A DNA stretch of 52,028 nt from Caballeronia udeis (GCF_001544555.2 NZ_FCOK02000072.1:1-52028), one strand, 5' to 3'. Counted from the stretch's first letter, positions 19,058 to 28,840 are shown. The notes: a model not told the origin generated them from the letters alone. Program-made: numbers and translations.

Positions 19058-19700
19058 AAGGGGTATGATATCTCCGGTTGCGACACACGATCGAGCCGCT
19101 CTCTGCGGACCATGTATCGCGGCACCTGATGCCAGCTACAACAAGGGTATTTTCTCGATTTTATCGTCTCTTTGACGAGTACGATCCAGTAGCCGAAATG
19201 TGCCCCGTGTCGGGCATTCGTGCGAATCAAGAGCGATGGTGACTTCGACTGTCGCGAGCCGAACTTAAATCAGCGGTCTACTGGGCAGCAATTCGAGAAT
19301 CGTCGTCGCGCAGGATCGTCCAAGCGTCCGGCTGTTAGACCGAACTTCTGTTACCTGGCTCTGAGCGGATTTTCCTAGTGATACGCCGATCGATCGGTTA
19401 TAGCCGAGCCTGTATCGATTGGAATAGCGTTTCGCGCCCCCCCGTGGTCGCATGTCGGACGCGAATCTGACTTTGTTTGCCTGCGGACAGGAGAATGACT
19501 CCATCGTCGATTTGGGCATGTTCGATCTGCATCCTGAAAGAGATTCGTATCTCGTCCAGGATGCTAGCAACGAATCAACCACCACATCTCAACGTTGACT
19601 GTGATCAGACACTTGCACTTAGCCTTGAACTACGACAATCGCAACCCTCGTATTTCGCATGGCATACGCTGAATCCGGCGACCTCCCGATGCGCGCCCGT
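19058..19700. other. About 640 bp without a recognised gene
   Basis: The region upstream of the flavoprotein gene contains only short frames without recognisable domains. It presumably includes its promoter. Confidence 0.4.
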
Positions 19701-20092
19701 TCAGGCAGCGGCTTTTCGTTCCACGCCAAGAGGCAATTCAGGCATCTCGCGATCAGACTGCGGCACAGAGCCAAGCCGGCGATGCACGTCGTGCGTCACG
19801 AACACTGTTCGCGGCTCGGCACATCGAACCACTCCCGATGAGCGAATGAATCGCGGATGTTTTCCAGACCGCTTTCCCGGTGCTCCTGCATTGTGTCGAT
19901 GCTGAACTCATAGTCCTTGTAGTGCCCCTCATAAGGCTTGTTCTTGTAGATGAGGTGGACCACATTGATCGCACTGCCGTCCGCCGCTTCTTCAGCGAGA
20001 CGAAATGCGGATCGGTCTTGAGCAGATCGGGCGGCGCCGGCGACCTTCATCGTGTCGTGAGTCACGTATCGAGCGATGCTCGGCGCGGCCAA
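19701..20092 (-). pseudogene. C-terminal remnant of a patatin-like phospholipase (DUF3734 type)
   Basis: The minus strand encodes INVVHLIYKNKPYEGHYKDY and FSIDTMQEHRESGL, the C-terminal DUF3734 region of patatin-like phospholipases. The homologous text switches frame at least twice: the upstream part (DLLKTDPHFVSLKKRR) is in a second frame, and the tail FVTHDVHRRLGSVPQSDRE ending at TGA 19701-19703 is in another. The N-terminal catalytic domain is gone. It is a decayed gene, unrelated in C-terminus to the intact patatin at 22045. Confidence 0.75.
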
Positions 20093-20361
20093 ACGGACGT
20101 AGTTCGTGGGCGGAACACCTGGTCAGTTTTTTTGAGGACCGGGAATTTCACGGTTGTCGGGCGACCTTTTATTCGCCGTTTGCTGGCTCTGCAAAGCCAT
20201 TCATTTACGAAAGGCCATTACTGCCTTCCTCACCCTGAGAGGTCGCTCTGCCGGAAAGCGCACGCTCAAGAGCGTAACCTGAATGTCCCCTGATGCTAAG
20301 GATTGTTCGATGCCTGCCGGCCGCAGCAGGCCGGACCAGGATCTCAATCTGACAGTGGCAC

Positions 20362-20502
20362 TCAGTAGCCACCTGTGCTACCTGCGCTGCTGCTGGTACT
20401 GGATGCACCCATGCCACTCTCCGATGAGCAGGCCGTTACCAGCGACGAAAATGCAAGCGTCAAGACGACGCACAGAGCGCAAACGATGCGGGACTTATTC
20501 AT
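20362..20502 (-). CDS. Small lipoprotein, 46 residues
   Basis: The frame begins MNKSRIVCALCVVLTLAFSS and reaches a lipobox LVTAC, after which only a short Ser/Gly-rich tail (SSESGMGASSTSS) remains. An AGCAGGAG ribosome binding site precedes the ATG. Such tiny serine/glycine-rich lipoproteins are frequent in Burkholderiales; function unknown. Confidence 0.65.
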   Translation of the reverse strand: MNKSRIVCALCVVLTLAFSSLVTACSSESGMGASSTSSSAGSTGGY

Positions 20503-20951
20503 TCTAGACTCCTGCTGGAATGGGGTTCGGATGCACGGCATCTTCCGTTGCAAGGCTCACCCCGAAGGTTAAGGTCGATATGGCCAGCGTCGCACAGTCA
20601 GCACTGCCATACAGACATAACTCTCGCGAGCAGCGGTATATTCCCGGACTTCCACTGTTCTTGGCTCAGTCTCGCAGATCAAGCCGCCGTCGAGGGCAAC
20701 GTGAGCTGGCGCTAGCAATTGCAAGTGCGGCCAAACATGGCCATCGGGGTAGCGGTGTACTCGTCAGAAGCTTACACGCCGCGCGAATTCGTTCAGAAGG
20801 CCGTTCGGCCTTTCGGATATCCGGCAGATACTCGTCCATCCCGAGCGCTGCATAAGCAAATCTATCGCCGCGCGCCGACTTTCAATCGGTGCGGCATGCC
20901 AACGCAGTTTCCCGCCCGCGATCAGAAATTGGCATCTGATATGCGAGTTCT
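20503..20951. other. 450 bp without a recognised gene
   Basis: A GGGAATA element on the minus strand (around 20639-20645) resembles the -35 of the sigma motif described elsewhere in this window, but no -10 stands 16 nt away. Nothing else was recognised. Confidence 0.35.
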
Positions 20952-21164
20952 TCAACTCGCTGTCATACCAAGACGACGGAGTAGTTCCGCCCCTGCCGGC
21001 GTCAGCCGAAATCCGCCATCGTCGAAAGCCGTAGACACGATTTCGACAAGGCGCGCTTCTTGAAGAGCGATCGCATCTGGATCACCAGGAGCGACCTGGT
21101 TGGGCGCATCGAGCAGTAGAAACAGAATGGCAATCTCATGGTGGCTCAGCAGCGATTTCATCAT
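20952..21164 (-). CDS. Small hypothetical protein, winged-helix-like
   Basis: The 70-residue frame starts MMKSLLSHHEIAILFLLLDA and ends LTPAGAELLRRLGMTAS. The composition and the pattern 'helix, LTPAGxELL' suggest a small winged-helix-like protein, as in MarR-like or phage hypotheticals. There is no catalytic signature. An in-frame extension upstream (to 21218) looks less coding-like. Confidence 0.5.
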   Translation of the reverse strand: MMKSLLSHHEIAILFLLLDAPNQVAPGDPDAIALQEARLVEIVSTAFDDGGFRLTPAGAELLRRLGMTAS

Positions 21165-22044
21165 CGACCTCAGGCATACACGAGTACTGGACAGGGAGCG
21201 CATCCGCACGAAGATCACCTTGCGTCTCGAATGGCTTACATATTGCGACGAATCCGACGTGGTTCCCGCCAGAACTCTGTTGATCGGCTTGACGGAACCC
21301 CTCTAATTACGGAGGCGCTGTCATCGGTCTGGCGCCGTCGTTGCCATTCGTGAACCAGGTGGTGTGCCCAGTCACAAGCGTCCGTCCGAGCGCATTGTCG
21401 CCATGGGAACCGTCGAAGAAACGAACTACACGCAGATAGGCGCCCTGGTCCAGATTTTCGGCATCCCTGACACCCCGCTTCCGCCGGCGCGAGGTCGCAT
21501 GCTGCCTCGAGATGCGGTGGGGCTGAGTTTTCTTTGCTGGTGGACTTGCTCTCGAACATCGCGGTGCTCTCCTGCCTTCAGGCCCGCGCCGGCTCGGCGC
21601 ATTTCGTTCATGCACCGCGAATTTCCAGGCAGACTGTCTGCTTGATCGCTGCCATGCTCTCTTGGCCTTTACCGAAGTCGCGTGCATTTTATTCCAGCTT
21701 CGAACTGAAAGATGGATTGAATAGGGTCGTCCTGGCGATGGTCTTGAGGGTAGATCTCACGCAAGTTGAAGTACGCGCAACGATTTCCATAGCGAGCGCG
21801 AACGGGCTGCCTTTCGGACCATTCGAATCGAAGCGACGCGACGGTAACCATCCATCGATAAAGCGGCCCTAATCTGGCCGCGCTGTACGCGGTGAACGCC
21901 GAGCGGGAGACGTCCCATCAGGATTCGTCAATGGAACGCATCCGTCCACCGGCGATCATTTTCACCTATGAGTAAAAAGCGCTTGCATCCGACTGCACGA
22001 CTGAAAAACGGGACATTCGCACCCCTTCAATCACCGTCTATTGC
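21165..22044. other. 880 bp of unrecognised sequence
   Basis: Overlapping minus-strand frames at 21236-21687 contain plausible stretches (for example GAYLRVVRFFDGSHGDNA) that change frame, suggesting a decayed gene, but I cannot name a family. No repeats or IS ends were recognised. Confidence 0.35.
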
Positions 22045-23088
22045 CTAAAGAAATTGCTTCCTGATGTCAACGCTCGAGCGCTGGCCGATGTGGTGGTAAT
22101 TTTCCTCGAGCCATGCTCCGGCCTCGGTCCGTCCCTTGTCACGTAACGAGCAGAGGAAGTCCCAGTCGGCGTTGTACTTGCTCGACACACCTAGTGCCGC
22201 CATTGTCTGGTCGGACCGAATTGAGTGGATCAACATTTCCTTCATCCCCCCGGGTTCAACCTTGCCTTGCTCGATCAGCGTGGTGACGAAGGCGATTGCG
22301 CGCATCTCACGCATCAGTGACGAATTGAAGCTCACTTCGTTGATGCGGTTGAGGATGTCGGCCACCTTGGTCGGTACGCCGGGGCGCACAATCGGATTGA
22401 TGTGGACAATCACCACATCGCGTGTTCTGCAGTGATAGATCAGCGGGAAAATTGCCGGGTTACCAACATAGCCCCCGTCCCAGTAATATTCGCCGTTGAT
22501 CTCTACCGCCTGGAACAGTGTTGGCAGGCAGGCCGAAGCAAGCACCGCCTCCATACACATATCCTGGCCAGAAAAGATGCGTATTTTTCCGGTCTCGACG
22601 TTAGTTGCGCACAGATGTAGATGTATCGGGCAATGTCTGCGCAGCGCGGCGAAATCGACGTGTTGCTCCAGTATCTCGCGCAGCGGATTCATGTTGCCGG
22701 GATTGAATTGGTACGGAGACAGGATGCGAAGAATGATGTCCGCCAATAGATACATGGGCGAGTGGTCCAGCCCAAGCGTGTGGGTGCCTTTCAACCATGG
22801 TATCTTGCCAAAGGGGTTATAACTCTCTGCCGATTGTGCAACGGCGCGCCAGAAGTCATGCAGCGCCTGGCGCGCGTTTCCGGAATCACCCTTTAGCAGA
22901 CCGTAGGCCAGCACGGTGGCATTCATCGCACCTGCACTAGTCGCGCTGACGCCTTCAATTTCAAGTCGGCCATCCTCCAGCAGTCGGTCGAGCACGCCCC
23001 AGGCGAACGCTCCGTGCATCCCGCCGCCTTGCAGTGCGAGTGCGATCGTCTTCTGCACGCTCGGCGGTTTTCTGTTCTTTGTAACCAT
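22045..23088 (-). CDS. Patatin-like phospholipase
   Basis: The 347-residue acyl hydrolase has the oxyanion-hole motif GGGMHG (residues 21-26), the nucleophile in ATSAGA (S51) and the catalytic DGG (D204 in YYWDGGYVGN). All elements of the Ser-Asp dyad are present. The ATG at 23088 is chosen because the first residues lead straight into the patatin strand (TIALALQGGG); the open frame extends further upstream but without family similarity. No signal peptide is seen. Patatins of this type are cytosolic or secreted lipases, sometimes linked to polyhydroxyalkanoate granules or host interaction. Confidence 0.92.
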   Translation of the reverse strand: MVTKNRKPPSVQKTIALALQGGGMHGAFAWGVLDRLLEDGRLEIEGVSATSAGAMNATVLAYGLLKGDSGNARQALHDFWRAVAQSAESYNPFGKIPWLKGTHTLGLDHSPMYLLADIILRILSPYQFNPGNMNPLREILEQHVDFAALRRHCPIHLHLCATNVETGKIRIFSGQDMCMEAVLASACLPTLFQAVEINGEYYWDGGYVGNPAIFPLIYHCRTRDVVIVHINPIVRPGVPTKVADILNRINEVSFNSSLMREMRAIAFVTTLIEQGKVEPGGMKEMLIHSIRSDQTMAALGVSSKYNADWDFLCSLRDKGRTEAGAWLEENYHHIGQRSSVDIRKQFL

Positions 23089-23567
23089 CGACAACCTCCT
23101 CAATGTCGGGTCCAGCCACGCCCCCCGATTACCCACCTGTCCCGGCCGTTCTGGCATGCCTATGATTAGCCGGCGGCAAGCCAGCTTGGCCGAGTTCCGA
23201 AAAGAATCGCCGCTCACGCCCATCCTCGCGCCCTGCGAAAACATTTGCGTGAACCAAAGGTATCCGAAAAGAAGGGCTACGTTGCAGGCTGCGACGCACG
23301 ACCTCATGTCGCCATCGCCCGCGCCCTTAAGCCGGGACGTATCGATGATCACCTTGAAAGCAGTGCCCTTGAGAGCGTGGTTGATGACCGGGTCTGCGTG
23401 TTCGCGACGATGCTCTCAGGGGAAAGCGCCAACGTGATCCTGGGCAAGACCGTTTGATCCGCTATTGAACGACACGTCCGGCACACCCGCAGCGCGCCGG
23501 TTCGTCTTGTCGCCGGCTAGATACTGTGTGATCAGACGCGCCCTGGCCCAAGAATCGGCGTGGTTGT
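23089..23567. other. 480-bp gap between patatin and DUF4148 gene
   Basis: No gene recognised. The open frame that extends the patatin gene upstream to 23352 has no conserved features and probably contains the promoter. Confidence 0.4.
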
Positions 23568-23795
23568 TCAATTGGCGGCGCTGTTCCCTGTGGCTGCCTC
23601 CTGTTGCGCCAACTGCTGCTTCATACGGGCGGCCTGCGCCGTGAACATCGGGTTGACGTCCGGGTACGAGGTTTCGGTGATGTAGTTCGGGCTGTTGTGC
23701 TGCGGTTCGATCAGTTCCTGACTCACCTCGGCGACAGTCTTACCTTGAGCAAACGCGCTCGACGACGTGAAATCCGCTAGAGAAATGGCGATCAT
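23568..23795 (-). CDS. DUF4148 small exported protein, copy 1, with a shifted start
   Basis: This is a DUF4148 protein; the domain reads KTVAEVSQELIEPQHNSPNY then SYPDVNPMFTAQAARMKQQL. The ATG homologous to the sister genes is at 23809 (MKKFA), but one base is missing after codon 4, so that frame stops at once (ATG AAG AAA TTT GCA TGA). Translation could restart at ATG 23795, losing the basic N-terminus of the signal peptide. The signal core also carries an Asp (SLADFTSSSAFA). The copy is probably impaired although its sigma-type promoter (23847-23874) is intact. Confidence 0.7.
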   Translation of the reverse strand: MIAISLADFTSSSAFAQGKTVAEVSQELIEPQHNSPNYITETSYPDVNPMFTAQAARMKQQLAQQEAATGNSAAN

Positions 23796-23846
23796 GCAAA
23801 TTTCTTCATTGCAGACTCCTGAGCTTGTTGTGAGATCTGCAATGTA

Positions 23847-23874
23847 TAGACGCCGTTTCCTCGCAGAATATTCC
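23847..23874 (-). promoter_or_regulatory. ECF-type promoter motif, DUF4148 copy 1
   Basis: On the minus strand GGAATA, exactly 16 nt, then CGTCTA. The -10 lies about 37 nt before the original ATG at 23809. The motif is identical in form to those at 30583 and 38126. Confidence 0.75.
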
Positions 23875-24163
23875 CGCGCCTTCAATAAAAGCATTGAGCG
23901 TCCGTTAAATCAGCTCGGCAGCCGGTCCGGGCGGTATCTGTCACACGTTCTGATCACGTCGTCGCGACGCACGACGCGACCCCGGTGATTTGACGTGGCG
24001 CCTGTCGGCAATCAGTGCTGCTCAGGTGCACGACGAGTGGCGAACCCGGTTCCGCGCGCCGCATACTCGAACTCGATTCGCGGCGTGCCTGCGTTTCGGT
24101 CGGTCCTCAGTCACCACGATCGTGTCGTTCCTATCCTCATGTCCGGCTCAATATCTCAAAGTG

Positions 24164-25861
24164 TCAGGCCCGAGGCATCTGCGCAGCCCTGGACAGGACA
24201 CGGACGGGTAGCGGGTCATCGCGGCCTCGCAGACGTGCAGCAAGCTGCGGCAGGCCTGAGGCCGAAACGCCGGCATGCTGGAACACCTGTTCCGAGACGA
24301 TAGCCTCGCAACCGATCTCTCTTGTTAACTGCTCAAGTCGCGAGGCCACGTTCAAAGGGTCGCCAATCGCTGTGAACGTCACATGCTCGCGAAACCCAAT
24401 CTCACCCATTACGGCCCGGCCGCAATGCAACCCAATGCCAAACCGGATTGGCGTTTGCAGCTGCTGCTCGAGCGCAGCGTTGAGTTCGTCAATATTGGCT
24501 GCAACCAGCGGCACCGCGCTGAGCGCCTGGCGACAAGCGACGGCCGGCTCGCTGCGTAAGCCAAAGATCGCGAGCACAGCGTCTCCCAGGAACTGGTTTG
24601 GCAGGCCGCCCGCCTGGACCACTGCGGCGCAGACCGCACCCAGGAACCGACTGACCACGAATATGCTGTCGAACGGTAATTGTGCCGCAGCAAGCTGTGT
24701 GGAATTGCGCATATCTACGAACATGAAGGCCGCGAATCGCTCTTGCGGCATGACGTCCCGCTGGCGCCGTTGCAAGAAGACCGTGGATGCGCCCGGCGGC
24801 ACCAGTGGCCACACGCAGAGATCATGGATCGGCCGCAACTGGCAGGCGAGGCGCACTGTCTGTGAGTCAGCTCCCAACCGCTCCAGAACACGTTGCTCCG
24901 CCTCGGCCGGCGCGGGCAGCGGTACATTGCTGAGCACGCGCACCCGGCACAAGGTGCATCGGGCGCGGCCACCGCACGTGCTGGCATGGGCAATGCCGGC
25001 CATGCGGCTAGCCTCTAGCACCGAAAATCCGAGCGGCGCGAATACCTTTCGCCCGTCTGGATACACAATGCAGAGCCGCCCGACGCGGCGCTCCCGCACC
25101 GTGCGCACTAGCCGCGCTGCGAGTACCAGCAGCAGCGCACCACCATCGAAGAACAAAAAGTCGTTGCGCAGATCGGTGAGCCAGAGATTTTGCAATCCAG
25201 TCCCGATGATCGACGGCCGAGTCGCCGAGGCGCGCCAGACGGGATCCTGCGCAAGCGCGATCACTTCGCGTCCGCCCTGCAAGAAGCCTAGCAGCGCGAG
25301 CACCGGGAGCAGCACCGCGACACTCAGCAGCACGCTCCGCCACGCACCAAACCATGGTTTCAACCGCAACCAGAACCAGATACCGAAGCATCCATGCAGC
25401 CACGCGACCACCAACAGCATCAACTGTGCACGGCCAAAGAATGGCGAAGCGATCCAGAACGAGTACAGCAACTGCGCGTAACCCTTGTTCAGGCCGAACT
25501 CGGCAAACGCGACCCGAGTATTCGCGAGATGATTGGCTAGCAGGGGCGGTATGCATAAGCCGAGGACGAGCTGCGTCACCTCACCCGGAGTCCAATGCAC
25601 GGAGCGCCGCTCGTACAGAGCCCACAGACCCAGGAAGAAATGCGTCACCAGCGCGCAATACAGCACGCCCGTTCCAAGCCATCCCTGCCAGATGAACTTC
25701 TGCACAAGCAGATCGCGCTCCATCCAGGCGAGTGAGATATTCCCCAGCGAGTGATTCAGGAGGTGCGTGCCTACGTAGGTGAACAGCACCAACCCGGTGG
25801 TCAGCCGGACCGATCGCACTCCCGCCGGCCGCAACCTCCGAAAACTGGGAAAGCGCGACAT
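24164..25861 (-). CDS. Membrane-bound ferredoxin-adenylate/guanylate cyclase fusion
   Basis: The 565-residue protein combines an N-terminal multi-span membrane region (about 20-255) rich in conserved-looking histidines (H33, H37, H74, H111, H156, possible b-heme ligands), a plant-type 2Fe-2S ferredoxin domain (about 262-350; cysteines 296, 302, 305 and 340) and a class III nucleotide cyclase domain (about 375-530; metal-binding FVDMRNST and FLGDAVLAIFG, then RFGIGLHCGRAVMGEIG). The architecture suggests cyclic nucleotide synthesis controlled by redox state or electron flow. Related cyclases occur in rhizobia and Burkholderia. No operon partner is visible. Confidence 0.9.
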   Translation of the reverse strand: MSRFPSFRRLRPAGVRSVRLTTGLVLFTYVGTHLLNHSLGNISLAWMERDLLVQKFIWQGWLGTGVLYCALVTHFFLGLWALYERRSVHWTPGEVTQLVLGLCIPPLLANHLANTRVAFAEFGLNKGYAQLLYSFWIASPFFGRAQLMLLVVAWLHGCFGIWFWLRLKPWFGAWRSVLLSVAVLLPVLALLGFLQGGREVIALAQDPVWRASATRPSIIGTGLQNLWLTDLRNDFLFFDGGALLLVLAARLVRTVRERRVGRLCIVYPDGRKVFAPLGFSVLEASRMAGIAHASTCGGRARCTLCRVRVLSNVPLPAPAEAEQRVLERLGADSQTVRLACQLRPIHDLCVWPLVPPGASTVFLQRRQRDVMPQERFAAFMFVDMRNSTQLAAAQLPFDSIFVVSRFLGAVCAAVVQAGGLPNQFLGDAVLAIFGLRSEPAVACRQALSAVPLVAANIDELNAALEQQLQTPIRFGIGLHCGRAVMGEIGFREHVTFTAIGDPLNVASRLEQLTREIGCEAIVSEQVFQHAGVSASGLPQLAARLRGRDDPLPVRVLSRAAQMPRA

Positions 25862-26623
25862 GCTCTACCCTCCCCCTCTCGATCAGACATCGGCAATTTT
25901 TCGAGTGGCACAAGCCGGGTATTCGCCGGCCCGGCACCAGCATGTGGAATACATTTTCCTGCTTCCCCCACGCGGCGTGCTTGCGGCGGTTTCCGAGGCG
26001 GACAGTCGGCCGTTGAATATCACCTGGCCACGCTTGTCGTCGCGCGGCCCGACCTGGTCCATGAGCCTCGCAACCATTTTTCTGATTGAGAGAGTATGGC
26101 GGTGTATGTCCAGAGCGACTCCGTCGGCTACTGCGAAAGCAAGGTTACCGGGCAGGTGTCAGCGGACCTGATGTTGAAGTTTGTTAATTTTTCTAGCCCG
26201 GTGGCATGCTGCCTTCACACGCCACTTTACGCGACTACGCGTTAGACGGTTTTTCCCGACAGCCTATCGCGCAGGCCCTAAAACATGCCACATTCAATCT
26301 GCCCGCACCTCCATCGCTATTTGTGCGTTATAGCTGCCAGGGGGGATGACCATCCGACGCATTTACGGAATTAAAGGGTACGTAGGACGCGCTAGCAAAA
26401 TTAATGAACAATCGGCCATGCGACCGTCACTGAAACGCAATGCGCCAGAAAGCTGCGTTTGTTGGCTGGCGGCTTTATTTGTCCGTGGTCTTCGGGGCCT
26501 TTTAGCTAGCATGACCAAGCAATACCGCTAACAGAATTGGCGAATTTCGTCAGATTCTGCTGCGCTGCCGAGCTTATCAGAGTGCAGCCTAGCTCTGCTG
26601 GATAAGAGACGTTATCCTTATCA
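25862..26623. other. 760 bp without a recognised gene
   Basis: Upstream region of the cyclase. Short frames only (for example 26346-26531, +), none with a domain or good ribosome binding site. Confidence 0.4.
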
Positions 26624-26856
26624 TATGGTCGCCACTCGACCTGCTGTTCTTGTCGCGCCGGACCTTTTCCTCAGAGGGGCAATCGTGCTGCGGGCAACCC
26701 CTGCTCGCACACTTTCCTCGGGTCAAGAGGCAATGCGCCAGATCGCCGAAGTCACTCGCTCGGCACTCACGCCGAACTGCCTGGCGATGGAAATCAGACG
26801 TGCGGCGTACACTGAGGAGACCACAGCAGTGTCTGTCTTATTCCCGACTCGCACCC
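26624..26856. repeat. Internally deleted copy of the 40.1-41.1 kb segment
   Basis: 26624-26803 matches 40141-40320 and 26799-26856 matches 41040-41095, both with few mismatches. Relative to the larger copy, 724 bp are missing, with the 5-bp CGTGC present at both former boundaries. The piece keeps the 3' end of an unknown gene (minus strand, LISIARQFGVSAERVTSAIW) and its ECF-type promoter (26817-26844), now directly joined. Confidence 0.85.
26817..26844 (-). promoter_or_regulatory. ECF-type promoter motif in the deleted repeat copy
   Basis: GGAATA, 16 nt, GGTCTC on the minus strand. It is the counterpart of the site at 41058. Its original first gene has been deleted, leaving only the 3' end of the second. 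Confidence 0.6.
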
Positions 26857-26904
26857 TTTTTGGTAGCTTGTCGCACCAGCGCCGAATTGGTTCATCCCTA
26901 CGGG

Positions 26905-27061
26905 ACTTCCTTCGGGACGTAGCTGACGACATCGCCGCGGTCGAACAGCAACTCTTCGATGTCGCGCAAGCTCAACTGAAAGTGGAATACCAGCGCACGG
27001 CGCAACTGATGACCGCTGCCGGGAAGCGGTGGCCGTGATAAAGCGATTTCGATTTCTTCAT
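26905..27061 (-). pseudogene. IS6-family transposase N-terminal relic
   Basis: From ATG 27059-27061 the minus strand reads MKKSKSLYHGHRFPAAVIS then, after a one-base deletion, FHFQLSLRDIEELLFDRG in another frame. This is the N-terminal zinc/helix region of IS6-family transposases. It is homologous to the better preserved start of the gene at 43490-44056. The DDE catalytic domain is missing. Confidence 0.75.
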
Positions 27062-27263
27062 CACGCGATCTTACGTAACAGGCCCACCAACGTGGAAAGG
27101 CCGGTGAGCATACTCGCCACACGCGAGATGGTCCGCCGCAAGCTGCAGGCTATCTCAAGACAGCACGAGCTGAGGATGTGAGTAAAGCTTGTGGTATTCC
27201 TTGCCCTGATTGTGTGTCTAATGCAACGCGGCAGGGAACCGTGCGCCTACCGCATTGCGACGG

Positions 27264-28049
27264 CTAGGATGCGGCATGCGCACGCAGGTCCACGATGAAG
27301 TTGTTCAACTCGTTGTCGCCGGCATCGGTAATTGCCCAGTAGTTCATCCCTGCAGCACTCCAGTGGGCGAGGTGATAGCCCTGCTGCTCGTATATGTGAG
27401 GCGTGGCGCCCGCGTCGCTACCCGGCCATACATAAAGATTGATCGGGTGCAGCTTGTAGCGATATACCATCACAGCTACTGACCGCCCATTCAGGTAGTC
27501 CAACCGACCGCCGACCAGCGGATACCCCTGCTGCGCAAGATCAACCACGGGCGGGGTATAGTCCAGTTTGCCATTGAACCAGGGCTTGACAGTATGCTTG
27601 TCGGTTGAAATCACATCGGAGAGGTGATTGAACTGCAGCGAACGGATATGGTTATCCACGAGTTCCTGAGTCAGGCGCGTCTCGGTCGATGGCACCGAGA
27701 AGTACAACCCCGCGCTCCAGCTCAAGGCGACCACACTCATCACCATCGCGCCAACCGGAGCCCAGCCCAACGATCCGCCACCGCTCCATTGACCAAATCG
27801 GTCGCCCATCCGCTGCCAGAGCGAGCGCCGGCCTGGCAACGCAGCCTTGATACGCTTCACCAGCTCCGCCGGCGCCTCTACGCGCAAATGAGCCTGTCTG
27901 AGCTGCACGCTGACTTGACGCTGCTCCTCGTAGGCCCGCTGACACTCTTCGCAGCCGGAAAGATGGCGCTCGAACTCGAGCGCCTCGGACAGGCTCAGTT
28001 CCTGGTCGATATAGCCTGGCAGTAGTTCAAACGACTGTTCGTGGTCCAT
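27264..28049 (-). CDS. Anti-sigma factor with N-terminal zinc-finger domain
   Basis: The 261-residue protein has a zf-HC2 anti-sigma domain with H29, C33 and C36 (HLSGCEECQ), a single membrane span near residues 102-122 (AMVMSVVALSWSAGLYFSV) and a periplasmic domain of about 130 residues containing QGYPLVGGRLDYLNGR. The ATG shares one base with the TGA of the sigma gene (TGATG) and is preceded by AGGAGG, so they are co-transcribed and coupled. It should hold the ECF sigma factor inactive at the membrane and release it on a periplasmic signal. Confidence 0.92.
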   Translation of the reverse strand: MDHEQSFELLPGYIDQELSLSEALEFERHLSGCEECQRAYEEQRQVSVQLRQAHLRVEAPAELVKRIKAALPGRRSLWQRMGDRFGQWSGGGSLGWAPVGAMVMSVVALSWSAGLYFSVPSTETRLTQELVDNHIRSLQFNHLSDVISTDKHTVKPWFNGKLDYTPPVVDLAQQGYPLVGGRLDYLNGRSVAVMVYRYKLHPINLYVWPGSDAGATPHIYEQQGYHLAHWSAAGMNYWAITDAGDNELNNFIVDLRAHAAS

Positions 28050-28588
28050 CACGCCTCCTGATCCGTCGGTGCCAGCAGCGCCGCGAGTTGCTGGCGTCCG
28101 CGCCCGAGGCGAGACATCACCGTGCCCATCGGGATGCCCACGATGGCGGCGATTTCCTTATACGACAATTCTTCAAGCTCCCTCAGCACGACCACCTCCC
28201 GGTATTCCAGCCGCAAACTCTGCAGCGCCTTATGCACCCGCTTCTGGCTCTGGCTGCGTATGAGCATTGCCTCAGGGCTGTCGTCGTGTTCCGCGGTACT
28301 CGTCTCAAGGCTATGCATGTCTTCCTCGAACTCGGTGGTGTCCGCCGCGTGGCCCCGGTTCTGCTGGTGCCACGTGTAGAAGGTGTTGCGCACGATACTC
28401 AATAGCCAGGCGCGGGCATCCTCGCCGCGGAATCCGCCAAAAAATCTGAACGCGCGAAGGTACGCCTCCTGTACGACGTCCTGGGCATCCTGATCGTTAT
28501 GCGTCAGCCATCGCGCAACATTGAAGGCCGAATTCATATGAGGTAACACGAGCTTCTCAAAGCGCTGCGCGTTGACTGGATCGGCCAT
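28049..28588 (-). CDS. ECF RNA polymerase sigma factor, probable master of the local regulon
   Basis: The protein of about 179 residues has sigma region 2 (DAQDVVQEAYLRAFRFF, with the promoter-melting RAWLLSIVRNTFYTW) and region 4 (YREVVVLRELEELSYKEIAA plus GIPMGTVMSRLGRGR). The ATG at 28588 has AGGA seven bases upstream. A GGAATA-N16-GGTCTA promoter stands 44 nt upstream (28632-28659). The same motif precedes many genes in this window, so autoregulation and control of those genes are inferred. It is co-transcribed with its anti-sigma factor. Confidence 0.93.
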   Translation of the reverse strand: MADPVNAQRFEKLVLPHMNSAFNVARWLTHNDQDAQDVVQEAYLRAFRFFGGFRGEDARAWLLSIVRNTFYTWHQQNRGHAADTTEFEEDMHSLETSTAEHDDSPEAMLIRSQSQKRVHKALQSLRLEYREVVVLRELEELSYKEIAAIVGIPMGTVMSRLGRGRQQLAALLAPTDQEA

Positions 28589-28631
28589 TGTCAAATTCCT
28601 GCAGTATCCGCAATCCGTGACCGACAGTTAA

Positions 28632-28659
28632 TAGACCGCCGGCATGCCATTTTTATTCC
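28632..28659 (-). promoter_or_regulatory. ECF-type promoter motif upstream of the sigma gene
   Basis: On the minus strand GGAATA, 16 nt, GGTCTA; the -10 ends about 44 nt before the sigma gene's ATG. This is the classic sign of ECF autoregulation and links the motif to this sigma factor. Confidence 0.75.
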
Positions 28660-28840
28660 CGGACCCATCGCCACAAACAGATCCCAAGTTGTTCAGGCAT
28701 AACAAGCACCGGTCAAGTGATCCGTAGACCTATGCGAAGAACACCCTCAACATACGCAATCTCATCTACCCAGTCGGACTTGCCGGAGTCGTTTTCGCCT
28801 CCGGCCTGATCGGGTGGTCGACTGCCGGACTGGGCTAGTG

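Noticed and set aside
20617..20644. A tenth perfect sigma motif before the small lipoprotein
   Set aside because: GGGAATA is present on the minus strand but the hexamer 16 nt on is AGTTAT; a TGTCTG lies at 21 nt, the wrong spacing.
23245..23457. Plus-strand 70-codon gene upstream of the patatin
   Set aside because: No ribosome binding site or domain; overlaps the antisense extension of the patatin frame.
26625..27038. A 137-codon plus-strand protein gene
   Set aside because: The frame runs antisense to a repeat relic and to an IS6 transposase relic; both better explain the sequence.
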